Shown here piece after piece: positions 13,301 to 24,283 of a DNA stretch of 64,000 nt. The first letter of the stretch is position 1, and each line of letters opens with the position of its first letter. The notes beneath the pieces are model-generated. The model had not been told where the DNA came from. It was given only the letters and a program-made list of their open reading frames with translations, and made no database searches. Source of the stretch: Chamaelirium japonicum (taxonomy: Eukaryota; Streptophyta; Magnoliopsida; Liliales; Melanthiaceae); NCBI GenBank assembly GCA_947650365.1, contig OX393549.1, forward strand, positions 12,282,073 through 12,346,072. Reading direction: 5' to 3'. Position numbers and translations under genes: made by a program.

Positions 13301-14276
13301 ACTGGCCCACCATGGTAAAAGACGCTCATCAACTTGTTCAAAGATGCGATCATTGTCAACGACATGTGCGGGCGATCCACCTCCCGGCAGATGAACTTCA
13401 TCCTTTGACGAGTCCTTGGCCTTTCCATCAATGGGGGTTGGACTTCCTAGGCACATTTTCTTTGTCACCAAGCAAGAAGAAATATTTGTTGCTGGCCACC
13501 GACTACTTCACTAAGTGGGTCGAGGCCGTGCCACTCTTCCGAGAGACCGACGATGAGGTTATTAAGTTCATCAGACATAATATACTCTCCAGGTTTGGCA
13601 CACCTTAAGTACTTATCGCCGATAAAGGAGCTCAATTCGACTCAGATAAATTTCGAGAATTTTGTTCAAATCACGGGATCAAGCTCTTCTATTCTACACC
13701 GAGATATCCCAGTGCAATGATCAAGCTGAAGACTCCAACAGAGCTATCCTCGGTCTACTAAAAAAGAAGCTGGGTGATAACAAAGGGTTGTGGGAAAAAG
13801 TCCTCCTGAAGGTCCTATGGGGCTATCGGACCACTCCATGACGATCGACTAGATTTTTGCCCTTTCGGCTAACCTATGGGTCAGAAGCAATTCTTTCAAC
13901 CGAGGTTTTTTCTCCAACTCTGAAGACTAAGGCAATCGAAGAAGGAATCAACAGCGAACTTCGGATCAATGATCTTAATTTCTCGGAAGAATTATGTGAT
14001 CAGGTAGCTATTCGTATCGCCAACTATCAATAGAAGATCAAGCGAGCCTATAATCAAAAGGTTAGCAGAAGACAATTCCACATTGGAGATCTAGTTCTCA
14101 TAGTCGTTTTCTCCAACACATGGGAGCAGGGTACTGGAAAACTAACTCCCAACTGGGAAGGACCCTACATCATCGAATCCGTAGGAGGCAAAGGATCCTA
14201 TCACCTAATCTCGCCAGAAGGAGATAGGCTACTAAGGGCTTGGAATGTTAGACATCTCAAACTGTTTTATCCCTGA
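10370..14276 (+). pseudogene. pol region of the Gypsy/Tat element (PR, RT, RNase H, second RNase H, integrase)
   Basis: Visible in order: a protease with ILIDTSSSIDIMF (about 10430-10480); reverse transcriptase at about 11150-11750 with VPKKNGKIRVCIDF, MPFGLKNAG and the catalytic-type YIDD; the first RNase H at about 11830-12270; a second RNase H-like domain near 12510-12720 with KLYVDRTSS and TTNNEAEYEAWL; and integrase at about 13081-14276 with CDHCQRH zinc residues, WGLDFLG and a C-terminal WNVRHLKLFYP. The second RNase H matches the extra archaeal-type domain known from Tat elements. Broken in many places. Confidence 0.85.
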
Positions 14277-14354
14277 TGTAAATCTTGTAATAAATAGTGT
14301 TTGTTCCAACTTCAATCTTGTCCATACCAGTTTTATGACTTCAAATAACTAATG

Positions 14355-14697
14355 GTTTTGATGTTGCGAGGTAGTGCAACTCTTAACTGGCAGATCGACT
14401 AATAGTTTGGGTGTTTGTGTTGCGATACAACCCCTCATAGGCAGAAACAAATAGTTTTGATATTGTGAGGTAGCACAACTCTTAATTGGCAGATCGACTA
14501 ACAGTTTGGGTGTTTGTGTTGCGACACAACCCCTTACAGGCAGAAATAAACATTTTGGGTATTTGTGTTGCAACACAACCCCTCACAGACAGATATAAAT
14601 AGTTTGGGTGTTGCGAGACGATGTAACTCCTAACTGACAAATTGATAAATAACTTGGGTGCTTGTGTTGCGACACAACCCCTAGTTGGCAGAAACAT
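14355..14697 (+). repeat. 49-bp minisatellite in the Gypsy element
   Basis: Seven units start near 14355, 14405, 14454, 14504, 14553, 14602 and 14652, a period of about 49.5 bases. Two unit types partly alternate: one with GTTTGGGTGTTTGTGTTGCG and CACAACCCCT, the other with TTGCGAGGTAG and CAACTCTTAACTGGCAGA. Each carries a small hairpin-like GTTGCG...CAAC. It lies between the integrase end and the antisense ORF region. Confidence 0.85.
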
Positions 14698-14830
14698 TCA
14701 TTCATCCATTCAACACCAAACATCAACCATTCAATTCAGAGCATTCAATATCAAAGAGACATTCACATTCCAAACGTTCAAAAAAAAATTATTATTTAAT
14801 TCAAAGTATAGGTATAAAAGTTAGAATACA

Positions 14831-17634
14831 TCAAGGCTTAGCTACGCTATGCGCCATAAACCTATCTCCGTCGGAACTGCCGCGAGCCTTGCTTGCCACG
14901 AATGCCTTCGAAGATTGGGCACCACTGCTGTGAGCTAGCATGATGGCTTCCACGACTTTTTCGGCAGTCGACTTGTAGCTCGTCAAGTCAAAATTTAGCT
15001 GCTCGATCTCGAGCGCGTAAGTCTCCTCCCTCTCAGCTGCCGCAGCCTTCAGCTGCTTGATCTCCTTGTTGCATTTGAAGGTGAGGTTCTCTATCTTGAA
15101 GAACATGTTCTTCAGACTTTGGAGCTCTTTATTTGCAGAGACGTACTCAGCCTCCATCTTCTTTTTCATATGCGCTTCATCGCGAGTTGATTGCTGACTC
15201 GAGGATAGCTCCGCTGCTAGCTTTGCCCTCTCGTCATTAGCCTCCTCCAAGAGGGCATTCAATCGGGAGATCTCGGCTGCAGCCTCCCTCTCACCAGCCT
15301 TCTTGTAAAGCCTGCCGTTTAGTTTTAGCAAGGCAGACATCTGCAAATCAATAGAGGCAAGTCAGAAGCATATCAGATGAAGTATCATCTAAGACAAAGT
15401 CGAACTACTCACCATCACATCAAGCCTTTTCGAAGACTCTTCAAGAGTCGCGTCGGGCAAGTTGCAAAGCTTCCTTAACACCCCCGTAGGACGGTTGATG
15501 TCCACTTCGCCTAAGTCCCACAGCATAGGCTACAGGCTGCCGGGTGCACCTGCAGGGAAAAAATTCAAAGTACTCAGACATGTTCAACTATTAATTCAAT
15601 CAAAATGAGATATGAGATTAAGAGTTAGAATTTACTCTTGCCGACAGAGCATCTGTGCAAAGATTGAGCCGGTCCCTTCCACGATCAGATCCCTTCCCCT
15701 TGGGGGTGGGAGTCTTCTTCGTCGGGACAGCGAGCTCCTTCTCCCTAGGGGTTGGAGCCGGCTCGGCCATCCCTTCTCCCCCTGACCCTCGTCCCCCTTT
15801 GGTTCGGGAGGAGGGACGTCGAGAGGTGACAAAGCTCTACCTTTATCCTGCATTCCGTCTGCCCCCTGGAAGAGGGCATACATCAGAGCAGTGCGGCCTC
15901 TGCTATCACCTTGGTCGCGTCACTCCGAGGGGCCAAAATCGGCTTATCCACCTTCGGGCCTCCGCTCGCTGAGGCCTGCCCCATCAAGGCCTCGCCCTAG
16001 CACTGGCCTTCTAGCGCCACTTGGGCGATAGGCGTCGGGTTGAGGACGACGTCACTCCCTGAGTACTTCACCCTGATGCGCGTGGGATGCTTCAGGGTCT
16101 CAAATTGGTAGACAATCAGCACTTTCTTGCCGTCGTCTACCGTGTCGAGCTCATCCTCCATTCGACGGGCCTTGGTCTCATCAATTAGAGGAACTTGGCT
16201 TACACCCGGTGGGGTGGGGGGCACATCACCCTGATCTCTCCCCCTTCCTCTTCACCTTCTTCTTTCTCCTCCTCCTCGTCATCCTCCTCTTCTCCTCCTT
16301 CCTCTTCTTCTTCCTTCCCTTCTTCTTTCTCTTCTTCCTTCTCCTCCTCATCCTCATTGTCCTCCTCTCCCTCCTCCTCCTTTTCTTCTTCCTTCTCCTC
16401 CTCCTCTTCTTCTCTTCTTTCTTCTCTTCCTCCTTCATCACCTTTCTTTTCTTGACTTGGCCTCGCCTAGTGATAACCAGCCTTTGTTCGCCTGGCCTCG
16501 AGCGTCTTCTCTTGCCGTAGACCTTTTTATCAACCCTGATGTATCAGACCAGTCCGACTGTCTCTAGGTCCTCCTCGTAGTCCAAGTATATCGTATCGCT
16601 GTCCTCATACCTCACCGGCAGCCTGTGCATTAGGTTGGAGTTGCTGTGACGGACCGGGTAATTGGCAAACTGCTTCCATGATCTGGTCCCGCAGGTCAAC
16701 TCTAGGAACAGATTGTTGATCGATCCGACTTGCTTAGACGACCAACAAAGATCGCCTCCCGGCCCATACCGCTTGACCTCCTTGTGGACTTAGGTGTGAG
16801 GGGTCTCCGGCACTGAAAGAGGAGTCTAAGCTCCCGAGATGGAGATTGGCCAGTCGGTGTATAACTTATCGGAGGGGACTGTGTCGGTGATGGGACGAAG
16901 GGCAGAGACGCCATGAAGATTGAAGAAGGGGCTGTCCTTCCTCAAAACCCATTGATAGTGGTAGAAGAAGTATCCCAACTCGATCCTGACCTGCTCGCCA
17001 TCGGGAATGCTAGAGTAGCAGGCCTTTATCTTGTCATGGTGATCGGTCTCTGCCCTACAGAAGGCATAGATGATCCTCCACGCGTTTCCTGTCAACTGTC
17101 CGGGGCAGAGTCCGGACGTATTTAGTAACCTAGCCATGAAGGGGAACAGGGGCAGACGCAGCCCGCAGTTGAGCTGTCCGATCGTCACGATCGTGCCTAT
17201 AATCTTCTTCTTGATGGCCACCTCGGTGTAAACTGATTGCTTGTCGATCTCGAAGGTCGCCTGTACAACAGCGAGCGTTAGGCGATGGATGCCTTCGGTA
17301 AAAACCCCAGAAGCCTTTCCCATTTCTCCCTCTTGGCGTTAGTAGGCTTTCGGCCGATCCCGTATTCGAAGATGGGCTCCTCAGACAGAGGCTTCAACGG
17401 CCTCAGAACGAAATCGGACTTGGGGATATGCTCCGGCTTAGTGGGAGCAGATGCAAACCCGACACCTACGTGCCTCTTGCCAAGAAAGTCGAGGCTACGT
17501 TTTGCCTTACCCTTCCCCGTGATCATTGGCAATGAAGGCTCAGCAGTAGCCTTCCCCTTCTTCGACCCATAGCGCTAGGGCTGCTTCACCTTGGGGGGAA
17601 CAATATTCTTGGTGCAATTTGAAGAAGCCATCGT
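14831..17634 (-). pseudogene. antisense extra ORF region of the Gypsy/Tat element
   Basis: On the minus strand, opposite to gag-pol, a run of coding-like segments begins near 17634 with MASSNCTKN. The 17323-16826 segment (CGLRLPLFPFMARLLN, TGNAWRIIYAFC, YFFYHYQWVLR) resembles the 'putative gypsy type transposon' family (Pfam Transposase_28) reported from antisense ORFs of Tat elements. A lysine/arginine/glutamate-rich block follows at 16441-16226. The last part, 15346-14831, is a 171-residue segment rich in A, E, K and L with heptad-like spacing, probably a coiled coil. The function of such ORFs is unknown. It is broken. Confidence 0.65.
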
Positions 17635-17934
17635 AAACGAACGAAAGGACAGAAAGCAAGAATAGGAAGCAAGAGTAGAGAGCAGAAAGCAGAGAAGTCA
17701 GAAATTTTCTAACAGTGCGGGGAAGAATGAACTCCGGGACGGGATTTATATGCTCTGAAAAACTTGGCGGTAAAATCTATGCGACACGTGGCACCACCAG
17801 ACTGGCGGATGACGAAGCGACATGCCAGGCAAAACGACAAGACAGACGAAGCGACAAGCCAGGCGAAATGATAAGCCAAACAAAGCGGCAGGCCAAGCGA
17901 AGCGACGGGAAAACGAAACGCCAACTCCACCTCA

Positions 17935-19425
17935 CTCGATCGATAGGCAAATGATCGGGTGAAACTTCAAAGTTCGGCCAAGAAGACATCACCCAATCAA
18001 CAGGCAGATGATTTGGTGAATTTTCAAAGGATCGAACAAAAAACATAGTTTTTTACCCAATCACACCAAGCTCCACCGGTTGAAAATATCTTATCGGTTA
18101 AACTTAACCGATCGGACAAATTTGACTAATCGGTCAAAAAGACTTCACCCAATCAACAGGCAGACGATCGGGTGAATTTCTAAAATATTAGGCAACAAAT
18201 GTAGTTTTCTACCTGATCGCCCAAGCTTCACCGGTTGAAAATATCCGATCGGTTAAACTTAACCGATCCAACAAATTTGACTGATCGGCCAAAAAGACTT
18301 CACCCAATCGACAAGCAGACGATCGGGTGAATTTCCAAAGGATCGAGCAAAAAATATCGTATTTTACCCGATCGCACCAAGCTCTACCGGTTGAAAATAT
18401 TCGATAGGTTAAACTTAACCGATTGGATAAATTTGACTGATCGGCCAAGAAGACTTCACCCAATTGAGATGCAGACGATTGGGTGAATTTCCAAAGGATC
18501 GAACAAAAAACGTAGTTTTTAACCCGATCGCACCAAGCTCCACCGATTAAAAATATTCGATCGGTTAAACTTAACTGATCTGACAAATTTGACTGATCGG
18601 CCAATAAGACTTCACCCAATCGACAGGCAGACGATCGAGTGAATTTCCAAAGGATCGGGCAAAAAATATAGTTTTGTACCCGATTACACCAAGCTCCACC
18701 GACTGAAAATATCCAATCCGTTAAACTTAACCGATCAGACAAATTTGACTGATCGGCCAAGAGGACTTCACCCAATCGACAAGCAGATGATTAGGTGAAT
18801 TTCCAAAGGATCAGGCAAAAAAAAGTAGTTTTTTACCCGATCGCACCAAGCTCCACCGGTTGAAAATATTCGATCGGTTAAACTTAACCGATCGGACAAA
18901 TTTGACCGATTGGCTAGAAAGACTTCACCCGATCGACAGGCAGACGATTGGGTAAATTTTCAAAGGATTGAGCAAAATAGTAGTTTTTTGCCCAATCGCC
19001 CCAAGCTTCACCGGTTAAAAATATCCGATCGGTTAAACTTATCCGATCGGACAAATTTGACCGATCGGCTAGAAAGACTTCACCCGATCGACAGGCAAAC
19101 GATTGGGTGAATTTCCAAAGGATCAGGCTAAAAACCTGGTTTTTTGCCCGATCGCCCGAAGTCCAACCGGTTGAAATCATCCGATCGAACAATTTTGACC
19201 GATCGGTCAACTTTGACTGATCGATCGAAGAATTCATCCTGATTGACAGGCAGATGATCGGGTGAATTTCCAAATGATTGGGCAAAAAACTTGGTTTTTT
19301 GTCCGATCGCCCGAAGTTCAACCGATTGAAAGCACCCAATCGGACAATTTTGACCGATCAGTCAAAATTATCCGATCGATCAATCTTGACCGATCGGTGG
19401 CCAAAGTCCTATCAGCCATCAATGT
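17935..19425. repeat. 156-bp tandem array before the Gypsy 3' LTR
   Basis: About 9-10 head-to-tail units. The block GACTTCACCC recurs near 18143, 18298, 18454, 18610, 18766, 18923 and 19078, steps of 155-157. Each unit holds GATCGGGTGAATTTCCAAAG, a TTTTTACCCGATCGC block, a GGTTAAACTTAACCGATCGG palindrome and AAATTTGACTGATCGG. Units at the right end are more diverged. It lies between the antisense ORF start and the purine tract of the 3' LTR, the place where Tat elements are known to carry satellite-like repeats. Confidence 0.9.
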
Positions 19426-19529
19426 TCAATGAGATCTCGACGACACCAGCCCTTGGCAAGGGGTTTTGGATTTCACACTAGGATTCCAAGTCAACCGGAT
19501 CAGCCTTCAACTAAATTGGAGGGGGTAGC

Positions 19530-20182
19530 TGTGGGTGCATAATTTGGCCAACGCCTGACAACGAGACCTACCAGCCCTACCTGGGGGTCCACAGAGACGA
19601 CAACGGGACCCACCAACTCTGCCTGGGGGGTCCATAGAGACGACAACGGGACCCACCAGCCCTGCCTGGGGGCTCCGACAATGAGACCCACCAGCCCTGC
19701 CTGGAGGGTCCACAGAGACAACACCGGGATCCACCAGCCGCCGCCTGGATCCCGATGACAGCTGTAGAAAACCGCCCTTTACCCCGGTTCTCGTCCCAAA
19801 AACTCTATAAATAGCAAACCCGACAAGTATAATGGATCGAATATCTGATTTCTGAATCATACTTCCGAAAAATCCAGAGCTCTGACATCCTAAACTTTTG
19901 ATCTTCTTTTTAAAAAAAAACCGGTGACACTCGGCTTGTCAAGATCACTCCAGTTCAAGTGTTAGTAAATTCAGGTTGCTCCTTATAGCACGGAGACGTA
20001 GGCTTAGGTTGAACTCCTAGATCACACCTCATTTCAATAATCTTTCAACTATTCAGAAGTTCAACTCCAAGTCACCACTATCCAAACCTACAAACTGGAC
20101 AAACATCCGATTAGACTTTTGACTCGACTCGATTGACTGGTTGGGTGGAGTCTTCGGGTCGGCACGGAGATCATCCCCCACA
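19530..20182 (+). repeat. 3' LTR of the Gypsy/Tat element
   Basis: Begins TGTGGGTGCA right after a purine tract (TTGGAGGGGG) and ends CATCCCCCACA, followed by the GGAAG target duplication. It matches 7639-8297 along its whole length. CTATAAATAGCA near 19804 is the TATA-like box. Confidence 0.92.
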
Positions 20183-20960
20183 GGAAGTCTAGAGTAAGTG
20201 AACATCCTATAAAGTTGTATCTCTCTTAGTCTCAAAGTGGAAGAGCCTAAGTTCGAGGAGCCATATGAAGCCCATAACCAAGAAAGAAGGAGCAAAGAGC
20301 TAGGTGGAAGGGACTATAGTCTTGGAACATGGAGCAACAGACCAAAACATAAGTGCATAAATAAATGTGTGCATGATGGAAAAAACATACGCACGATATG
20401 GAGGTACAGGCGCGATCAGCTCACGTAGTCCCCATTGTGCGTACGATCTGGAACTATAGGACCGCACGATTTTCCCATTGTGCGTACGATCTTGGATGCA
20501 GGAAAGATCAACATTGAGACAATTTTTTTTTTTTGGATTAGGGAAAATGTGCACAATATTCCCATCTTGCCCATGATCCCTTCATGCAGCACGGGTGCCA
20601 GACCTACGTGTTCAAGTTTAACTCAGTATCTTTGGGGGATCCTATAAAAAGACTATTAGAGTTTCTTGGGGTGGTATGAGGGTATCGTTGTGATGTATCT
20701 TGTGAAGGAGAGGAATATGAATCTCTTGTAATCGAGCGATTTCCTCTTAGATTTGAAGAATAGTGGAATCGACGGATGTAGTGAGAGAACGTAGGAAAGC
20801 TGCTGAACCTATGTAAATCTCTGTGTTCTTTCTCTGTGCTTTTCTTGTATGATTTTGCATCGTTCTACCTTCTGCTTTTTATATGTTGCATGCCTGGATG
20901 AATTATTCTTTGCGATTGTCTGTGATCGTTTGTCTATTCGCTCTCGCTTCGAATGACTTA
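20183..20960 (+). repeat. probable 3' LTR remnant of the split Copia
   Basis: This flank resumes after the Gypsy insertion. It has three related blocks of the form CCCATTGTGCGTACGATC, a TATA-like CCTATAAAAAGAC near 20641, and a GGAATATGAATCTCTTGTAATC block followed by AATAGTGGAATCGACGG, the usual look of a Copia LTR R/U5 region. Position and style suggest it is the LTR of the Copia pol fragment at 7050-7633. No second LTR is available to prove this. Confidence 0.45.
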
Positions 20961-21727
20961 ATTGCAAATCGCGTGCCATAAAGAGGGTAGGCCAATCCTC
21001 AATAATTACACTATTTGTAAAATTACTATCAAGGGAGTTAAGGATCCATATAGAATATCATTAATGTGCTTCTATAAAATAAAATTAGGGGGAGTCGTAG
21101 ATGGTTTGGCGAGAGATCCATCAACAAAACATATATTATTCTTAGCGCTAAACACCATATGTTATATTTTATCCTGAACATCATTTTTGTTAGCGAAATT
21201 TGAAAGTGCAAACCAACTCGGTGAGGTTTGTGTAACTTGTGAGTTAGGACGTACACTTTCACAACCCTAATGAAGACTTTAGAAATGCCACATAGTATCG
21301 AGATGAGATCGGATTGCCTAGTTCGCACACCTACTCACTCATTACTACAATTCCTATCCTTTAGGGTGTAAAAGGGTCTTTATTTTAGGTCTCATTCAGA
21401 GTTTTTACTTTACCTCGACTTTTTGTCAAAAAGCTAAAAAAATCATTATTCTGAAATTGGGCTAAGTCCGGAGGAAAAATGAGTTGTGAAATAAATTTTT
21501 TGTAGATTCAAAATATTTGATCGTTCTTTGGGTTTCTTAGTTGATCGAGTACTTCTAGATTTTATGATATTTTTTCTAGTCTAAAATGTTTTGAGGTTTT
21601 TGTTCCACTGGACTTTCTTTTTTAGCAAAAACTGAAGCTCCCAATTTTGTATAGAATTTGAAAAGTTACATTTGATTCCTTTGGATTTTGAATTTTTTTG
21701 ATATTTTTATTAAATCCAAATGTGTGT

Positions 21728-21758
<31 letters not shown>

Positions 21759-21867
21759 GGGGGTATTTGCTTATTTATATAAAATAACTCAAAATAAATG
21801 GAGTTATTTACGTGAATATTTTTTTATATAAATATTTGTTAAGAAGTCTCTGAAATATCCCTTATCC
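20961..21867. other. no gene; AT-rich, with a (TG)n-(G)n run
   Basis: Nothing coding is recognisable. A simple repeat at 21721-21763 consists of eleven TG units followed by about 21 G. The stretch 20970-21180 has weak Copia-tail flavour but no clear motif. Confidence 0.5.
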
Positions 21868-23640
21868 TTGATCCATCCTGTTTTTTTTCTTCTTAGTGCT
21901 AATCCTACTGCCACTGTGGGTCCAAACCCAGTTTCAGTGGTATGGACCGCTCACTGTGGAGGGTGTTGTGGCTTGGGTTTGAAGTCAAGACAGGGGTCGA
22001 GATCGTGGATGGCTAGATTTGACGGATATATCCTTCGCTGGGCAAGACACCTATTTAAACCATACCTTTCACTATTAGGATAAGGTCAAAAGGTTATTTT
22101 TGGGAGTTGGATTGTGCCTTCAAGAGAAAACCTTGTTCCTCCCCTCCTCTTGTATCAAGGATATCATCTAGTGCCAATTTGAATATGTCGTTGAAGTTTT
22201 GAGGACATTTGTACACTTTTTGCTCGAGACCTTTAGTTTAATTCAAAAAGTTTTTTTTCGGACCATTTTTTGTTCCCTATCCTCGTGTGATGGATGTTGC
22301 TTGAAGTTGGATCTTTCTGCCGATTTGACTCTTTCAAATCAAATCTTTGAAATCCCATGGAATTGGCCAGGTCGCTCCTAGTGTCGGGGTAAAAAATCTC
22401 TCGTCGAGGGTCCTTCATAAGGAATTTGGGTAAGAGAAATCCTTTTCGTGTTTCCATAATTGTGCATTCGGTGGGGTAGGATCATAGGGTCCTCCCGTAA
22501 GGAATTGAGAGAGAGAGAAATCCTTTTAGAGTTCCCATTATTGTGTATTCAGTGGGGTAGAATCCCAGAGTCCACCCTTAGGGACTAGGGTGGTGCTGTC
22601 TTGTGGGGATGAGTGCTCTGTGCGTGCATATGCGAGCTGAGTGTGGAAGCTAGCAGTGCTTAGGAGGCTGAGGCAGAAGGATAAGCTATTTAAGCAAAGG
22701 AGGTTGCAAGGGTTTGTGAGCGATGGTTGCGGTGCATTAGGCTAAGCAACGACGTGGACTGCCGCCTGTTCGTGGATTCATCAGGGTTGGGTTAAATATG
22801 AATCACCGTAAATCTATCGGGATAACTCTCTGGACACTTGTTCCTTTATTTTTCTATTGAATCACTTGCATCTCCGGGATCATTGTCCCGACCTGATTTT
22901 TTCCTTCGGGGTTTCCACGTAAAGATATATATCACTACGTTCTTTACTTTACTGCTTAGCCTTGAATATTCAAACCCTTGAGCACGTAGCTTACCTCCTA
23001 AGTCCTCACTTTGCTTGAGCCTTGAGAGGAGAGGAGCACACTATGCCTTGCATGCAATGATAAAATCTAAAAAGAAGCGTTAGTTAGCTATCGAACATAA
23101 TCAAGCTTAAAAGAGTAGCACAACGAACTATTTGTATTGTGCCGCTGAGACAGGTGATCATGTGAAAATTTTATTAGGTCAAGTGTTCCCTTTGTACTAT
23201 GGGAACCTCTCTATTGGATCCCCTCTTTAGCGAATTTCAATTGGTATAAAAGTGCATTTTCCTGTCATTCTGTTTAGACTTTGCTTGATGTTTATTGAGT
23301 GCTTGCATGCTTATTTACTTGTGTTGTTCTGCTGTCTTTTGTTTACAACAATGGATGTCCAATGTGAGGATAATGCTATCAACATGACACCATGTCTCAA
23401 AGGGCCTGATTACCCCTTCTAGAAAGCTCGGATGAAGGGGTTTCTTTTATTGATCGATGTCTGTGTTTGGGAGGTTGTCGAATCAAGATGGACTGATCAG
23501 TGTGACTGTTGTGACATACAGTATTGACAAGGTGATTCCTAAGCCAAGCTATGAGTGGACCGATCGAGTTTGAACAAGAACAATGCTCGTTTAACAAGAA
23601 ATGGCCAAATGCCATCTATTGCGAAGTCATCGAAAATGAG
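21868..23640 (+). mobile_element. Copia-like remnant: LTR-like leader, primer-site-like sequence and gag start
   Basis: A TATA-like CCTATTTAAACC near 22050 is followed by a long non-coding leader. Near 23243, TTGGTATAAAAGTGC resembles a decayed tRNA-Met primer site. At about 23350 a reading begins MDVQCEDNAINMTPC, continues with GPDYPF.KARMKGFLLLIDV and WEVVES, and has KVIPKPSYEW downstream, matching the N-terminal part of Copia gag (DUF4219/UBN2 type). Nothing of pol follows. A broken fossil; the left limit is uncertain. Confidence 0.5.
22389..22570 (+). repeat. two-copy tandem repeat of ~85 bp
   Basis: Two direct copies share GGTCCT, TAAGGAATT, GAGAAATCCTTTT, TTCCCATTATTGTG (or near variant) and ATTC.GTGGGGTAG. 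They lie in the leader of the Copia-like remnant. Confidence 0.7.
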
Positions 23641-24278
23641 TTTCTCGATAGATTTGTCAATAAGGTACTCATAGTTGGTGGCTATAGGCAGAAGGGAATT
23701 TTGGTTATCCTGCCTTGTACTATCATACCTAACTCAAAGGAACTCTCTACCGTAAATGCATAAGATTATTAGTGACAAATCCATATTCTTTATTACATTG
23801 GATTGATACAAAAAATCATATTAAACTCGAAATATCACACACAATATCAACACCACAAAATTGAAGTCAAAACAAGTTAACATATGTCAAAGCAATCCAA
23901 ACGCAGTTTCAATCGGCCTCTTTACTCCTAAATGCTATCCAAACGTAACTTGACACAAGTTAAACACAACTTAACGTGGCTCGATGCAACCAAACCGCAA
24001 CATGATGAAATCAAACGCAACCTGACCCAAGACAAAGGAAAATAAACGTAAAGTTTAGGATTCTACATGTTTTTGAGGTCATGTGATCTACGATAAACTA
24101 GGTTCTGATGAGTGCTCGCTCACTGTCGAATGTACGATGAGGGTTTCCAAACAAGACTGGCCGTCTGGCAACTTCTCGATAACAATGTTCGTCAAGCCTA
24201 ACTATCTAAGAAGATTTTTCATTGAGATTTCACGACTTCCGACATGGTAAAAAAAAATACGTCTATGTTTTTGGAGTT
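23641..24278. other. no gene recognised
   Basis: AT-rich sequence after the gag remnant. Several short CAAACGCAAC- and CTTAACG-like words recur between 23880 and 24050. No coding motif and no clear repeat border. It ends at the CAAAC target site of the Copia at 24284. Confidence 0.4.
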
Positions 24279-24283
24279 CAAAC

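Larger units (their letters stand above)
7639..20182 (+). mobile_element. complete-length Ty3/Gypsy LTR retrotransposon, Tat type
   Basis: The element runs from LTR to LTR over 12.5 kb. The 5-bp sequence GGAAG stands on both sides (7634-7638 and 20183-20187), a target duplication. The 3' LTR has TGTGGG...CCCACA ends. Internal order is primer site, gag, protease, RT, RNase H, a second RNase H-like region, integrase, 49-bp minisatellite, antisense ORF region, 156-bp tandem array, purine tract, LTR. The second RNase H, the antisense ORF and the 3' tandem repeats are hallmarks of the plant Tat lineage. The coding parts carry many disruptions, so it is a fossil. LTRs differ at a modest number of sites plus an indel, suggesting middle age. 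Confidence 0.9.

Noticed and set aside
16195-16520. Ser- or Leu/Phe-rich plus-strand frames
   Set aside because: Low-complexity TCC/TTC tract that reads as Glu/Lys/Arg-rich sequence on the antisense ORF strand. No independent gene.
18209-18775. 188-residue minus-strand frame with a 52-residue internal repeat
   Set aside because: It lies wholly in the 156-bp tandem array. Openness follows from a period divisible by three. No start context or domain.
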